64,000 nucleotides of DNA from the NCBI RefSeq assembly GCF_001665395.1, contig NZ_LZSG01000062.1, positions 248,001 to 312,000 on the forward strand, in the 5' to 3' direction. The notes under the pieces are model-generated. The model saw only the letters and a program-made list of their open reading frames with translations. It did no database searches and was not told where the DNA came from. Every line of letters begins with the position of its first letter. The first letter of the stretch is position 1. Made by a program: the position numbers and the translations under genes. Shown piece by piece: positions 1 to 8,018 of this stretch. Origin of the DNA: Mycobacterium sp. 1164966.3 (lineage in GTDB: Bacteria > Actinomycetota > Actinomycetes > Mycobacteriales > Mycobacteriaceae).

Positions 1-1
1 C

Positions 2-1366
2 TCCGCATTGACAGCTCGGCAGGGGGCTCGATCACAGGTCGGGATGCTGCTGCGCAACCGGCCGGGACACGTGGCCGCACTCCTCGGTGTGCTGTTGAGC
101 GGCGGAACGGTTGTCACCATCAACCCATCTCGCGGTGACGAACGAACCAGGGCCGACATCGCGGCGCTGCGACTGCCGCTGGTCGCCGGCGAGCCCGACG
201 ACCTGGCCACGTTCGTCACGGCGGCGCACCACACCGAGACAGTCCCGATTCCGGCTCTTCTGGACACGCCCCCCGGTGCGCCAATGCCGAGCCCCAGCAG
301 GACGGGGCCCGTCGCCGAACCGGACGTCGCCGTGCGGATGCTGACCAGCGGCACGACCGGTCCGCCCAAACGCGTCGACCTCAGTTACGACATGCTGGCC
401 CACACGGTCATGGGCGGTGAGCCGGACCGCGCAACGGCGCCCACCGAACTGCGACGGGGCGTCGCGATCGTCAACTCCCCGCTGGTGCATATCGGCGGAG
501 TTTTTCGTGTGCTGCAATGCGTCACCGACGCGAGACCCTTTGTGCTACTTGACCGATTCGAACTCGACACCTGGGCGGCCGCGGTGCGCAAACACCGCCC
601 CCGAACGGTATCGCTGGTGCCGGCCGCCTTGCGCACGGTGTTGCACTCCGGCCTGCCGCGCGCCGACCTGGCCGGCGTCCGCGCCGTGACCTGCGGCACC
701 GCTCCGCTGTCGGCCGACGATGCCGACGCGTTCACCGAGAAGTACGGCATTCCCGTCCTGACGTCCTATGCCGCAACCGAATTCGGCGGCGGCGTGGCCG
801 GTTGGACGCTGGCCGACTACCAGCGGCACTGGCGAGCCAAACGGGGCAGTGTGGGACGGCCGAACCCGGGCTCGGAGCTGCGGGTGGTCGACGAGAGTGG
901 CACACCGCTCGGGCCCGACCAAGTCGGCCTGTTAGAGGTCAAGGCGGCACAAATGGGGGCGTCGGCGCCGTGGATGCGGACCACGGACTTGGCGCGAATC
1001 GACGACGACGGCTTTGTCTGGATCGTCGGACGCGCCGATCAAGCCATCGTCCGCGGCGGATTCAAGGTGATGCCCGACGACGTGCGCACCGCATTGGAGA
1101 GCCACCCCGCGGTGGCCGGTGCTGCCGTGGTAGCGCGGTCCGACGACCGACTCGGCGAGACCCCTGTCGCCATGGTGGAGTTGCGCGAAGCGGCATCAAC
1201 CGACGAGCTGATCGAATTCCTCGGGAAGCGGTTGGCGCGCTACGAGATTCCCACGGACCTCGCGATCGTCGATGCCATCCCGAGGACGCCGTCAGGCAAG
1301 CCCGACATCGATGCGGTCCGCAGCTTTTTCAGCGATACCGCCGCGCACAGCGACCATGGCCGGTGA
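2..1366 (+). CDS. AMP-forming acyl-CoA ligase, 5' end outside window
   Basis: Class I adenylate-forming enzyme that activates a carboxylic acid to acyl-AMP and then acyl-CoA. The frame is open to the left edge and the visible protein begins in the middle of the N-terminal domain, so the first part of the gene (probably 40-60 residues) lies outside the window; the TTG at 8 is not a credible start. From that TTG, the phosphate loop TSGTTGPPK is near residues 113-121, the adenine motif YAATEFGG near 256, the hinge/C-domain motif RGGFKVMPDD near 349, and the catalytic Lys in PSGK at 431. All core residues are present, so it should be active. It overlaps the next ligase by 11 bp. The substrate cannot be read from the sequence. 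Confidence 0.9.
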   Translation, partial: SALTARQGARSQVGMLLRNRPGHVAALLGVLLSGGTVVTINPSRGDERTRADIAALRLPLVAGEPDDLATFVTAAHHTETVPIPALLDTPPGAPMPSPSRTGPVAEPDVAVRMLTSGTTGPPKRVDLSYDMLAHTVMGGEPDRATAPTELRRGVAIVNSPLVHIGGVFRVLQCVTDARPFVLLDRFELDTWAAAVRKHRPRTVSLVPAALRTVLHSGLPRADLAGVRAVTCGTAPLSADDADAFTEKYGIPVLTSYAATEFGGGVAGWTLADYQRHWRAKRGSVGRPNPGSELRVVDESGTPLGPDQVGLLEVKAAQMGASAPWMRTTDLARIDDDGFVWIVGRADQAIVRGGFKVMPDDVRTALESHPAVAGAAVVARSDDRLGETPVAMVELREAASTDELIEFLGKRLARYEIPTDLAIVDAIPRTPSGKPDIDAVRSFFSDTAAHSDHGR

Positions 1367-2930
1367 CTCCCCCACGGTCGCGAAGATCCTGCGACACCAA
1401 GCTCGCTGCCGGCCCGAACACCCGATGCTGGTTTGCGACGACGAGCGCATCACCTACGCCCAGGCCGATCACCGGTCCGCGCAACTGGCCCGCGGGTTGA
1501 TCGCGCTCGGCGCCGGCAAGGGCACCCATGTCGGATTGTTGTACCCGAACGGTGCCGACTTCGTGGTGGGGACGCTGGCGGCGGCACGGATCGGTGCGGT
1601 GGTGATCCCGTTCTCCACCTTCGCGACGGCCCGGGAGCTGAAAGAGCAGTTGGTCGACAGCGATGTCGGGATTCTGTTGAGCGCCGCGTTTTTTCGCTCT
1701 CACGACTATGCACAGCGGATCAACCAGATGCTGACGGATGCCGTGCTCGAAAACGACGGGCGGCTATTTTGCACCGGCACACCGCAATTGCGCCATGTCG
1801 CCATTGGCCACGACATCGGGCGGATCTACCGGCTCGCCGATACCGTCGACATGACCCTCTTGCAGACGATGGAAGAGGATGTCGAAAGTTCAGATGTGCT
1901 GACCATCATTTACACCTCGGGCTCCGCCAGTGCCCCCAAGGGCGTAGTGCACACGCACGGTGCCCTGCTGGATCACCAGAAGAACCTCAACGAGATTCGG
2001 AGCCTGACGGCAGCGGACAAGTTGTTCTGCAATTCGCCGTTCTTCTGGATCGGTGGATTCGCGTTCGGCCTGCTCGCCACATTGCTAGCCGGGTCGACGC
2101 TGCTGTGCTCCAACGCCGTCGACCCCGCTGCAACGCTCGACTTGATCGAGTACGAAAAGCCCACCATGACAAATGGATTTGCTGCTGCCGTAGCGCACCT
2201 GGCCGCCCATCCCAGCTTCCCCGCGCGAGACCTTTCGTCCGTGCGACGAGGCAACCTCTACCCGATCATGGCCCCCCACACCCGGCCGGCCGATCCCGAG
2301 CTGCGGCACAACATGCTGGGGATGACCGAAGCCGGCAGCGTCGTACTGCTCAGCGGCGACGAATCCGACCAACCCGAAGAGCGGCGAGGATCCTTCGGCA
2401 AGCCCGCGCCGGGCTTCGAAACCATGATCGTCGATCCGGACAGCGGGCGGGTCTGCGGTGCCGGCGAGGTCGGCGAACTGCGCATCCGCGGACCCTACGT
2501 GATGCAAGGCTATTACAAACGCAGTCGCGAAGAATGCTTCGACGCCGACGGCTGGTTCCACACCGGCGATTTGGTGCGCGCCGACGCCGACGGGTTCCTG
2601 TATTTTGTCGGCCGGCTCAGCGCATTGATCAAGACGGCCGGCGCGAACGTTTCTGCGGCCGAGGTCGAGCAGGCGATCGCCAAATTCGGGTTGGTGGCGC
2701 ATGTCGTGGGAATTCCCGACTCACAACGAGGAGAGGTCGTGGCGGCGGTCGTCGTGTTGCCCGATGCAGCTGACACGTTCGACGAAGCGGCGTTGCATGC
2801 GCAGCTGAAGACGGAGCTGTCAGCTTACAAGATTCCGCGACGCTACCTCGGCCTGCCGCGCACGCAGTTGCCACTGTTGTCCAGTGGCAAAGTGGATACT
2901 CGGCAATTGAAGAAGCTGTTCGATGCTTGA
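1356..2930 (+). CDS. AMP-forming acyl-CoA ligase (second of three)
   Basis: Acyl-CoA synthetase of the ANL superfamily, 524 residues from the ATG at 1356, which overlaps the previous stop by 11 bp. An upstream in-frame ATG at 1272 lies deep inside the preceding gene and is unlikely. Motifs seen: YTSGSASAPKG at 186-196, GMTEAGS near 325, TGDL plus the ADGFLYFVGR segment in the hinge region, and the catalytic Lys512 in SSGK. The SASA variation in the phosphate loop is unusual, but the Lys and Thr/Ser core is intact. The gene is translationally coupled on both sides. The substrate is unknown; neighbours (dehydrogenases, thiolase, CoA-transferase) suggest acyl-CoA catabolism. Confidence 0.9.
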   Translation: MAGDSPTVAKILRHQARCRPEHPMLVCDDERITYAQADHRSAQLARGLIALGAGKGTHVGLLYPNGADFVVGTLAAARIGAVVIPFSTFATARELKEQLVDSDVGILLSAAFFRSHDYAQRINQMLTDAVLENDGRLFCTGTPQLRHVAIGHDIGRIYRLADTVDMTLLQTMEEDVESSDVLTIIYTSGSASAPKGVVHTHGALLDHQKNLNEIRSLTAADKLFCNSPFFWIGGFAFGLLATLLAGSTLLCSNAVDPAATLDLIEYEKPTMTNGFAAAVAHLAAHPSFPARDLSSVRRGNLYPIMAPHTRPADPELRHNMLGMTEAGSVVLLSGDESDQPEERRGSFGKPAPGFETMIVDPDSGRVCGAGEVGELRIRGPYVMQGYYKRSREECFDADGWFHTGDLVRADADGFLYFVGRLSALIKTAGANVSAAEVEQAIAKFGLVAHVVGIPDSQRGEVVAAVVVLPDAADTFDEAALHAQLKTELSAYKIPRRYLGLPRTQLPLLSSGKVDTRQLKKLFDA

Positions 2931-4458
2931 AACCATCGACCGATTGGTGCGACGGCAGGCCTCCCGCCACGGCTCCAAGCCGATGGTGATCGATCCGACG
3001 GGTCGCGTCAGCTACGCCGAACTGGATTCAACCACAGCCGATCTGGCGGCAGGATTCATCCAGGCCGGCGTGAGCAAGGGCACCCGGGTCGGGCTGATCA
3101 TGCCCAACAACGCTCGCTGGGTCCAGATCGCGATCGCGCTGACGCGTATCGGCGCCGTGCTGGTTCCGTTGAGCACCCTGCTGCGAGCCGGTGAACTGGT
3201 CGCACAGCTACGCACCGCTGCCTTGCAGTTCCTGGTGAGCGTCGAGGAATTCCGCGGGCACCACTACCTGGACGACCTGGCGCGGATCGGGAAGACCGAA
3301 TTGCCTGCCTTACGCCGAGTTTGGTCGCTCGGCCAGGTCGCACGCCTTAGCGCCGGCGAGCGCGCATGCGGGATCGTCGACGCCATGACCCGGACGGTTT
3401 CTCCCGCCGACCCGCTGGTCATCATGTTCACCTCCGGCAGTAGCGGGGCACCCAAAGGTGTGTTGCACTCGCACGGGAACGCCTTGGGCGCAGTGCAATC
3501 GGGCCTTGCGGCCCGCCGCATCACGGCGGATACCCGCCTCTACCTGCCGATGCCGTTCTTCTGGGTCGGGGGCTTCGGCAGCGGAATACTGTCGACGCTG
3601 CTGGCCGGAGCCACCTTGGTGACAGAAGAGATGCCGCGACCCGAAACCACCCTGCGGCTACTGGAAACCGAACGGGTCACGCTCTTTCGCGGCTGGCCGG
3701 ACCAGGCCGAAACCCTTGCGCGGTATGCGGATGGCGCTGATCTCTCGTCGCTGCGGCCGGGCAGCCTGGAAGCCCTGCTGCCGCCCGAGCTCCGGTCGCA
3801 ACCCGGCGCCCGAGCCAAACTGTTCGGTATGACCGAGGCGTTCGGGCCGTACTGCGGCTACGCGGCCGACACGGACATGCCGCTCCCGGCGTGGGGCAGC
3901 TGCGGCAAGCCGTTTCCAGGCATGGAAGTTCGCATCGCCCACGCCGGCAATGAACCCCTGGCGGCGGGATGCGTTGGCATGATACAGATTCGGGGGCCCC
4001 ACACGTTGCGCGGCATGTGCCGCCGCAGCCGAGAGGACATCTTCACCGCCGACGGCTTCTACCCCACCGGCGACCTCGGCCATCTCGACGAATATGGATT
4101 CCTTTTCTATCACGGCAGATCCGACGACATGTTCAAAGTCAGCGGTGCCACCGTCTACCCCGCAGAGGTTGAACGGGCATTACGTGCCATCGACGGCGTC
4201 GACAATGCCTTCGTCACCAACGTGCCTGGCATCAAGGGCGACCGAGTGGGCGCGGCCGTGGTGTGCGGCGGTGAGCTCACCGCCGACCAGCTGCGCACGG
4301 CTGCCCGTAAGCTGCTGAGCGCCTTCAAAGTTCCGACGGTCTGGTTGTTCCTGGATTCCGACGACGATGTTCCGCGTGGCGCCACCGGTAAGGTCGACGT
4401 CCATCGCCTGCGCGGGATGCTGGAAGACACCGACGAGACCGACGCGCCCGGCGTCTGA
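2923..4458 (+). CDS. AMP-forming acyl-CoA ligase (third of three)
   Basis: Third tandem ANL ligase, 511 residues. Its ATG at 2923 overlaps the previous stop codon (ATGCTTGA arrangement), so all three ligases are almost certainly one transcript. Phosphate loop FTSGSSGAPKG at 169-179, GMTEAFGPY in the middle, TGDL with the following GFLFYHGR segment, FKVSG in the C-terminal domain, and the catalytic Lys490 in GATGK. The three proteins are clearly different from one another in the substrate-pocket regions, so they look like specialised paralogues rather than recent copies. Role inferred: activation of different acids or intermediates in one pathway. Confidence 0.9.
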   Translation: MLETIDRLVRRQASRHGSKPMVIDPTGRVSYAELDSTTADLAAGFIQAGVSKGTRVGLIMPNNARWVQIAIALTRIGAVLVPLSTLLRAGELVAQLRTAALQFLVSVEEFRGHHYLDDLARIGKTELPALRRVWSLGQVARLSAGERACGIVDAMTRTVSPADPLVIMFTSGSSGAPKGVLHSHGNALGAVQSGLAARRITADTRLYLPMPFFWVGGFGSGILSTLLAGATLVTEEMPRPETTLRLLETERVTLFRGWPDQAETLARYADGADLSSLRPGSLEALLPPELRSQPGARAKLFGMTEAFGPYCGYAADTDMPLPAWGSCGKPFPGMEVRIAHAGNEPLAAGCVGMIQIRGPHTLRGMCRRSREDIFTADGFYPTGDLGHLDEYGFLFYHGRSDDMFKVSGATVYPAEVERALRAIDGVDNAFVTNVPGIKGDRVGAAVVCGGELTADQLRTAARKLLSAFKVPTVWLFLDSDDDVPRGATGKVDVHRLRGMLEDTDETDAPGV

Positions 4459-4497
4459 GGCAGTTGAATTGCTTTTGGCCGATTGCAGCGCATCGCG

Positions 4498-4538
4498 TAT
4501 ATACTGTGATCGCCATTCATATATAGGACAGGATCGGC
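4498..4538 (+). promoter_or_regulatory. vapBC promoter/operator region
   Basis: Two self-complementary TATATA hexamers lie at 4498-4503 and 4520-4525, 22 bp apart start to start (about two helical turns), just upstream of vapB. The second can serve as a -10 box, and AGGA lies before the ATG at 4539. VapB/VapBC complexes usually repress their own promoter by binding paired repeats, so this is a plausible autoregulatory operator. Confidence 0.4.
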
Positions 4539-4745
4539 ATGACCAAGCGCCTTATCGACATCGACGACGAACTCCTTACGGCCGCCCAACGCGAACTCAA
4601 CACGACAGGGGTCTCGGACACCGTTCGAGCCGCCCTGCAGCAAGCAGCGGCCATGGCCGCGCGGGCACGCGAGATCGACTGGCTGCGGTCCGGCGGGTTG
4701 GCAGAATTGGCTGACCCCGAACAACGCAAGCGTGTATGGCGCTAA
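4539..4745 (+). CDS. vapB: VapB-family antitoxin
   Basis: A 68-residue antitoxin of a type II toxin-antitoxin pair. The N-terminal half (TKRLIDIDDELLTAAQRELN, then a helix ending TVRAALQQAA) has the ribbon-helix-helix pattern of VapB proteins with the usual IDIDDELL strand. The C-terminal part (AREIDWLRSGGLAELADPEQ) is the flexible toxin-neutralising tail. Its stop overlaps the start of the PIN toxin by 10 bp, the standard arrangement for this family. AGGA precedes the ATG and paired TATATA sites lie in the promoter. It should neutralise VapC and autorepress the operon. Confidence 0.88.
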   Translation: MTKRLIDIDDELLTAAQRELNTTGVSDTVRAALQQAAAMAARAREIDWLRSGGLAELADPEQRKRVWR

Positions 4746-5158
4746 TTGCCAGATACATCGTTGATACCAGCGCCGCCGCGAGGATGCAGCATCCAGGAGT
4801 CTCTCAACGAATTGTCCCGCTCATCGCTGCCGGGCTCGTCGCCACCACTGCAGCGCTCGATGCCGAGGCGCTCTACAGTGCTCGCACGTCGGTCGAATAC
4901 GAACAACGCTGGGCTGTCCGTCGCGACGCCTACGAATACCTCCCTACTGGCGACGAGCATTGGCACATTGCGCTTGGCGCTCAGCGTGACCTCGCCAGGG
5001 TCGGAATGCATCGGTCGGTTGGCATGACGGACCTGCTCACGGCGGCCCTTGCCGCAGCGCACAACCTCACCGTCATTCACTACGATGCTAACTTCGACAT
5101 CGCGACAACGGTATTGGCTTTCCAGCACCAATGGGTGATACCGCGAGGCGCCCTCTAA
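4736..5158 (+). CDS. vapC: VapC-family PIN-domain ribonuclease toxin
   Basis: A 140-residue PIN-domain RNase, the toxin partner of the overlapping VapB. The acidic metal-binding residues typical of the family are visible: Asp10 in VDTS, Glu44 in LDAEAL, Asp99 in GMTDLL, and Asp117 with Asp121 in HYDANFD. All are intact, so the enzyme should be active. VapC toxins of mycobacteria cleave tRNA or rRNA at specific sites; which one this attacks cannot be told from sequence. The ATG at 4736 overlaps the antitoxin reading frame, which couples translation. Confidence 0.88.
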   Translation: MALIARYIVDTSAAARMQHPGVSQRIVPLIAAGLVATTAALDAEALYSARTSVEYEQRWAVRRDAYEYLPTGDEHWHIALGAQRDLARVGMHRSVGMTDLLTAALAAAHNLTVIHYDANFDIATTVLAFQHQWVIPRGAL

Positions 5159-5213
5159 GCGCACCAAAAATCCGCGACGACCGAACCACTTCTGTGGCTA
5201 TGACCAACAGTAA

Positions 5214-5393
5214 ATAGCCACGTTAACGGTGACCGATCACGGACGCCCGATCGCTCGCATCGTGCCGGTTCAACGACCTACGAAGCTGGAGCAGCTACGT
5301 GAGGAAGGCCGTATCCGGCGCGCACGAACACGCAAACCGCCCGCACGCCGCACGCTGGCTGCCGGCGGCACGGTCAGCGACCAGCGTCGGTGA
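5214..5393 (+). pseudogene. Fossil of a Phd/YefM-type VapB antitoxin
   Basis: The frame reads LTVTDHGRPIARIVPV and then a basic tail to a TGA at 5391-5393. This is the characteristic core of Phd-type antitoxins (a TxxGRPVARLVP-like strand), but the N-terminal DNA-binding part is missing and a stop (TAA at 5211) lies just upstream. A GTG at 5229 could in principle start a 54-residue peptide. It sits directly downstream of an intact vapBC pair of a different antitoxin family and is followed by the first codons of a toxin, so it is best read as a decayed second toxin-antitoxin module. Confidence 0.6.
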
Positions 5394-5467
5394 TCGGCTA
5401 TCTGGACCCATACCGCGGTCCGGCTGACGACACCGCCGACCTCACCAGGGCACCAAGGATTCATTGA
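5390..5467 (+). pseudogene. Stub of a second VapC toxin gene
   Basis: A GTG at 5390 overlaps the end of the antitoxin fossil and opens with VIGYLD, the usual first strand of many VapC proteins (normally followed by TSA). Here the similarity breaks off right after the first Asp, and the frame ends 25 codons in at 5467. The overlap of start and preceding stop is the normal vapB-vapC arrangement, which supports the interpretation as a truncated toxin. No PIN domain remains. Confidence 0.45.
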
Positions 5468-5540
5468 GAATCTTTCAAGGGAGCGCCACAAGTCTTTCTC
5501 ATCTATCCCGGTCGATACCGGACCGTGAGGAGGAAGACTC

Positions 5541-6164
5541 ATGTGGACCCGCTTTGTCCTGCAGCCCTGGTGGGGGCGCGCTTTAGTAGGGGCATGCGGG
5601 TACGGGGTCTTCGACGCCTTCAACTGGGGCGCCAACGGACTCGAGGCCGACCCCCACGAGCCGTGGTTGCTCACGCTGGCGTGGCACGTCGCGGGCATCG
5701 GCGTTTTCGGCCTGCTGGTGGCGTTATTCACTGACAGCACACATATCTCATGTAACAACGCACTCGCGGGACTCAACTCGCAGCAGCGGTCGGCGGCCAT
5801 CGATGCGACCTTCCGCGGCCCAGCGCCCGCCGACCCGGCCGTCCGGGAAGCGGCAATCCGGTTGGCCGCACGCAAGGTCTACTCGGCACGGTTCTGGACG
5901 TCGAACTGCCGCGTACTGCTGGTCTTGATAGTTCTCTTCGCCGTCCTGGGTCTGGCGGTGGGCACCTGGCCATCTGGCTGGCACAGTGACGACTGGATCT
6001 CGTGCGCCGCCCTTCTCAGCGTCATGCTGGTGGGCTGGCACAGTTCGGCAGCCACCAAGCATCGTCTCCAGATGCTCGATGCGTCAACCGGTTTCAACAC
6101 GGCTGACGCTCACCGCGATGGCGGCCTGTTTGTTTCCGCAACAACGCCGCGCGCAGTGAGGTGA
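5541..6164 (+). CDS. Hypothetical membrane protein
   Basis: A 207-residue protein I do not recognise. GAGGAGGA just upstream of the ATG supports the start. It shows a hydrophobic segment at about 45-65 (LAWHVAGIGVFGLLVALF), a soluble stretch, then two more membrane segments at about 125-145 (VLLVLIVLFAVLGLAVG) and 155-172 (CAALLSVMLVGW). The N-terminus is rich in Trp and Gly. Its last 55 bp overlap the 3' end of the convergent GntR gene. No enzyme motif is visible. Confidence 0.7.
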   Translation: MWTRFVLQPWWGRALVGACGYGVFDAFNWGANGLEADPHEPWLLTLAWHVAGIGVFGLLVALFTDSTHISCNNALAGLNSQQRSAAIDATFRGPAPADPAVREAAIRLAARKVYSARFWTSNCRVLLVLIVLFAVLGLAVGTWPSGWHSDDWISCAALLSVMLVGWHSSAATKHRLQMLDASTGFNTADAHRDGGLFVSATTPRAVR

Positions 6165-6802
6165 TCGATCAGCGGAACCGCGCCGGCGGCAAGATGTTCT
6201 GACATCGCTTCTCGGGCCAGCTTCTCGTCGTGTTTCTCCAGCGCGGACAGCACCCGCCGGTGGTCCTTTACCGACTGGCCAGGCCAGCCCTCGATCGCGG
6301 GGAACACCGATTCCGGTGCGTAACGGGTGATTTGGGACATCAGCTGCGCGAGCTTGGGTGAATCCGCGGCGACGTTGATGGCTCGGTGAAACTCGTGGTT
6401 GAGCCGGACTGTGCGTTCGTCGTCGCCACCGGCATAGGCCTCTTCCAGTTGAGCCTGAATCTGGTTGAGTTCGAGCAGCTGTTCGTCGGTTATGTTGACG
6501 GCGGCCCGCGCGGCGAGCTCACCGCCGACATGAGCCTGTACGTTGGCGACGTCGGCGAGATCTTGCTCGGTGACCGGCAACACCACGAAGCCCCGGTGCG
6601 GCTGCTGGGCGATCAAACCCTCGGCACGCAGCGCGAACAACGCTTCACGTACCGGGGTGACGCTGATGCCCAGCTCCGCAGCCAGCTGGTCCAACCGGAT
6701 GTACTGTCCCGCGGCGTAGGTGCCGTCGAAGACCCTGTTGCGGACAAAGCGCGCCACGTCCTCGGAAAGTTGGGGCCGGGCAGCGAAATCGGGAGCAGTC
6801 AT
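6110..6802 (-). CDS. GntR-family (FadR/FCD type) transcriptional regulator
   Basis: A 230-residue regulator. Residues about 10-75 form the GntR winged helix-turn-helix (recognition segment LGISVTPVREALFALRAEGL). Residues about 85-215 form the all-helical FCD ligand domain, with the metal-site pattern Asn135, His139, His181, His203. FCD proteins bind small carboxylic acids or acyl-CoAs, which suits a regulator of the acyl-CoA genes upstream. It is the last gene of the leftward operon, 4 bp after the acyl-CoA dehydrogenase. The ATG at 6802 is chosen because further upstream the frame runs into the dehydrogenase gene. Confidence 0.88.
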   Translation of the reverse strand: MTAPDFAARPQLSEDVARFVRNRVFDGTYAAGQYIRLDQLAAELGISVTPVREALFALRAEGLIAQQPHRGFVVLPVTEQDLADVANVQAHVGGELAARAAVNITDEQLLELNQIQAQLEEAYAGGDDERTVRLNHEFHRAINVAADSPKLAQLMSQITRYAPESVFPAIEGWPGQSVKDHRRVLSALEKHDEKLAREAMSEHLAAGAVPLIDHLTARGVVAETNRPPSR

Positions 6803-6806
6803 CGCG

Positions 6807-8000
6807 TCACACCCGGTACTCGGCGAGCAGTCGCTTGCTGATGATGGATTTCTGAATCTCGCTGGTTCCCTCGCCGATGAGCAGGAAGGGCGCGTCACGC
6901 ATCAGCCGCTCGATCTCGTATTCCTTGGAATAGCCATAGCCTCCGTGAATCCGGAAGCTCTGTTGGGTGACCTCCGAACAGTATTCACTGGCAAGGTATT
7001 TGGCCATGCCGGCGGCAAGATCGTTGCGTTGCCCGGAATCCTTCAAACGTGCCGCGTTCACCATCATCAGGTGTGCCGCTTCGACTTTGGTGGCCATTTC
7101 GGCCAGTTGGAATGCGATGGCCTGGTGCTCGGCGATCGGCTTGCCGAAGGTGTGTCGCTGCTGGGCATAGCGCACCGCGAGCTCGAAAGCGCGGATGCCG
7201 ATACCACAAGCTCTGGCCGACACGTTGACCCGCCCGACCTCAATGCCGTCCATCATCTGGAAAAAGCCCTGCCCCGGAACACCACCCAGGATGTCCTCAG
7301 CGCTGGCCTGGTAGCCGTCGAAGATGAGTTCGGTCGTGTCGATACCCTTGTAGCCCAGCTTGTCGATCTTGCCGGGGATCAGCAGTCCCGGCGCCACTTC
7401 TCCGAACCCCGTCGGCTTCTCGACGAGGAATGTGGTGAGGTTGCGGTGCGGTTTGTCTGCACCTTCGTCGGTGCGCACCAGCACGGCCACCAACGTCGAG
7501 CTGCCGCCGTTCGTCAGCCACATCTTCTGGCCGTTGATGGTGTACGTGCCGTCGGCGTTCCGCTGCGCCCGGGTCCGGATCGCGGCGACGTCGGAACCCA
7601 GCTCCGGCTCCGACATCGAAAACGCACCGCGGCATTCGCCGGTCGCCATCCGCGGCAGTAAGCGCTGCTTCTGCTCGTCGGTGCCGTGCTGGCGCAGCAT
7701 GTACGCCACGATGAAATGGGTGTTGATCACCCCGGAGATGCTCATCCAGCCGCGGGCCAACTCTTCGACGCACAGCGCGTAGGTCAGCAGCGACTCCCCC
7801 AGCCCCCCGTACTCCTGCGGGATCATCAGCCCGAACAAGCCCATTTCCCGCATCTGGTCCACGATGTCCTGCGGGTAGGTGTCGTGGCGCTCGAGTTCCG
7901 GCGCGCTGGGGATGATCTCCTTGTCGACGAATTGCCTTACGGTCGTGACAATCTCGGTCTGAAACTCGGTCAGGCCGAGGGTTTGGGCAAGTCTGGTCAT
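6807..8000 (-). CDS. Acyl-CoA dehydrogenase
   Basis: FAD-dependent acyl-CoA dehydrogenase, 397 residues, the normal family length. Visible are the N-terminal helical domain (GLFGLMIPQEYGG), the FAD/substrate signature segments FSMSEPELGSD and KMWLTNGG, and the C-terminal EGTSEIQ motif with the catalytic base Glu377. It introduces the alpha-beta double bond in an acyl-CoA. In the operon it follows the CoA-transferase by 18 bp and precedes the GntR regulator. Chain-length specificity cannot be read; short or branched acyl-CoAs are likely for this subgroup. Confidence 0.93.
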   Translation of the reverse strand: MTRLAQTLGLTEFQTEIVTTVRQFVDKEIIPSAPELERHDTYPQDIVDQMREMGLFGLMIPQEYGGLGESLLTYALCVEELARGWMSISGVINTHFIVAYMLRQHGTDEQKQRLLPRMATGECRGAFSMSEPELGSDVAAIRTRAQRNADGTYTINGQKMWLTNGGSSTLVAVLVRTDEGADKPHRNLTTFLVEKPTGFGEVAPGLLIPGKIDKLGYKGIDTTELIFDGYQASAEDILGGVPGQGFFQMMDGIEVGRVNVSARACGIGIRAFELAVRYAQQRHTFGKPIAEHQAIAFQLAEMATKVEAAHLMMVNAARLKDSGQRNDLAAGMAKYLASEYCSEVTQQSFRIHGGYGYSKEYEIERLMRDAPFLLIGEGTSEIQKSIISKRLLAEYRV

Positions 8001-8018
8001 GTCCTGTCCTCTTCCGGC

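Noticed and set aside
5270..5875. Minus-strand open frame of 201 codons
   Set aside because: Overlaps the membrane protein and the toxin-antitoxin fossil, with no motif or ribosome site.
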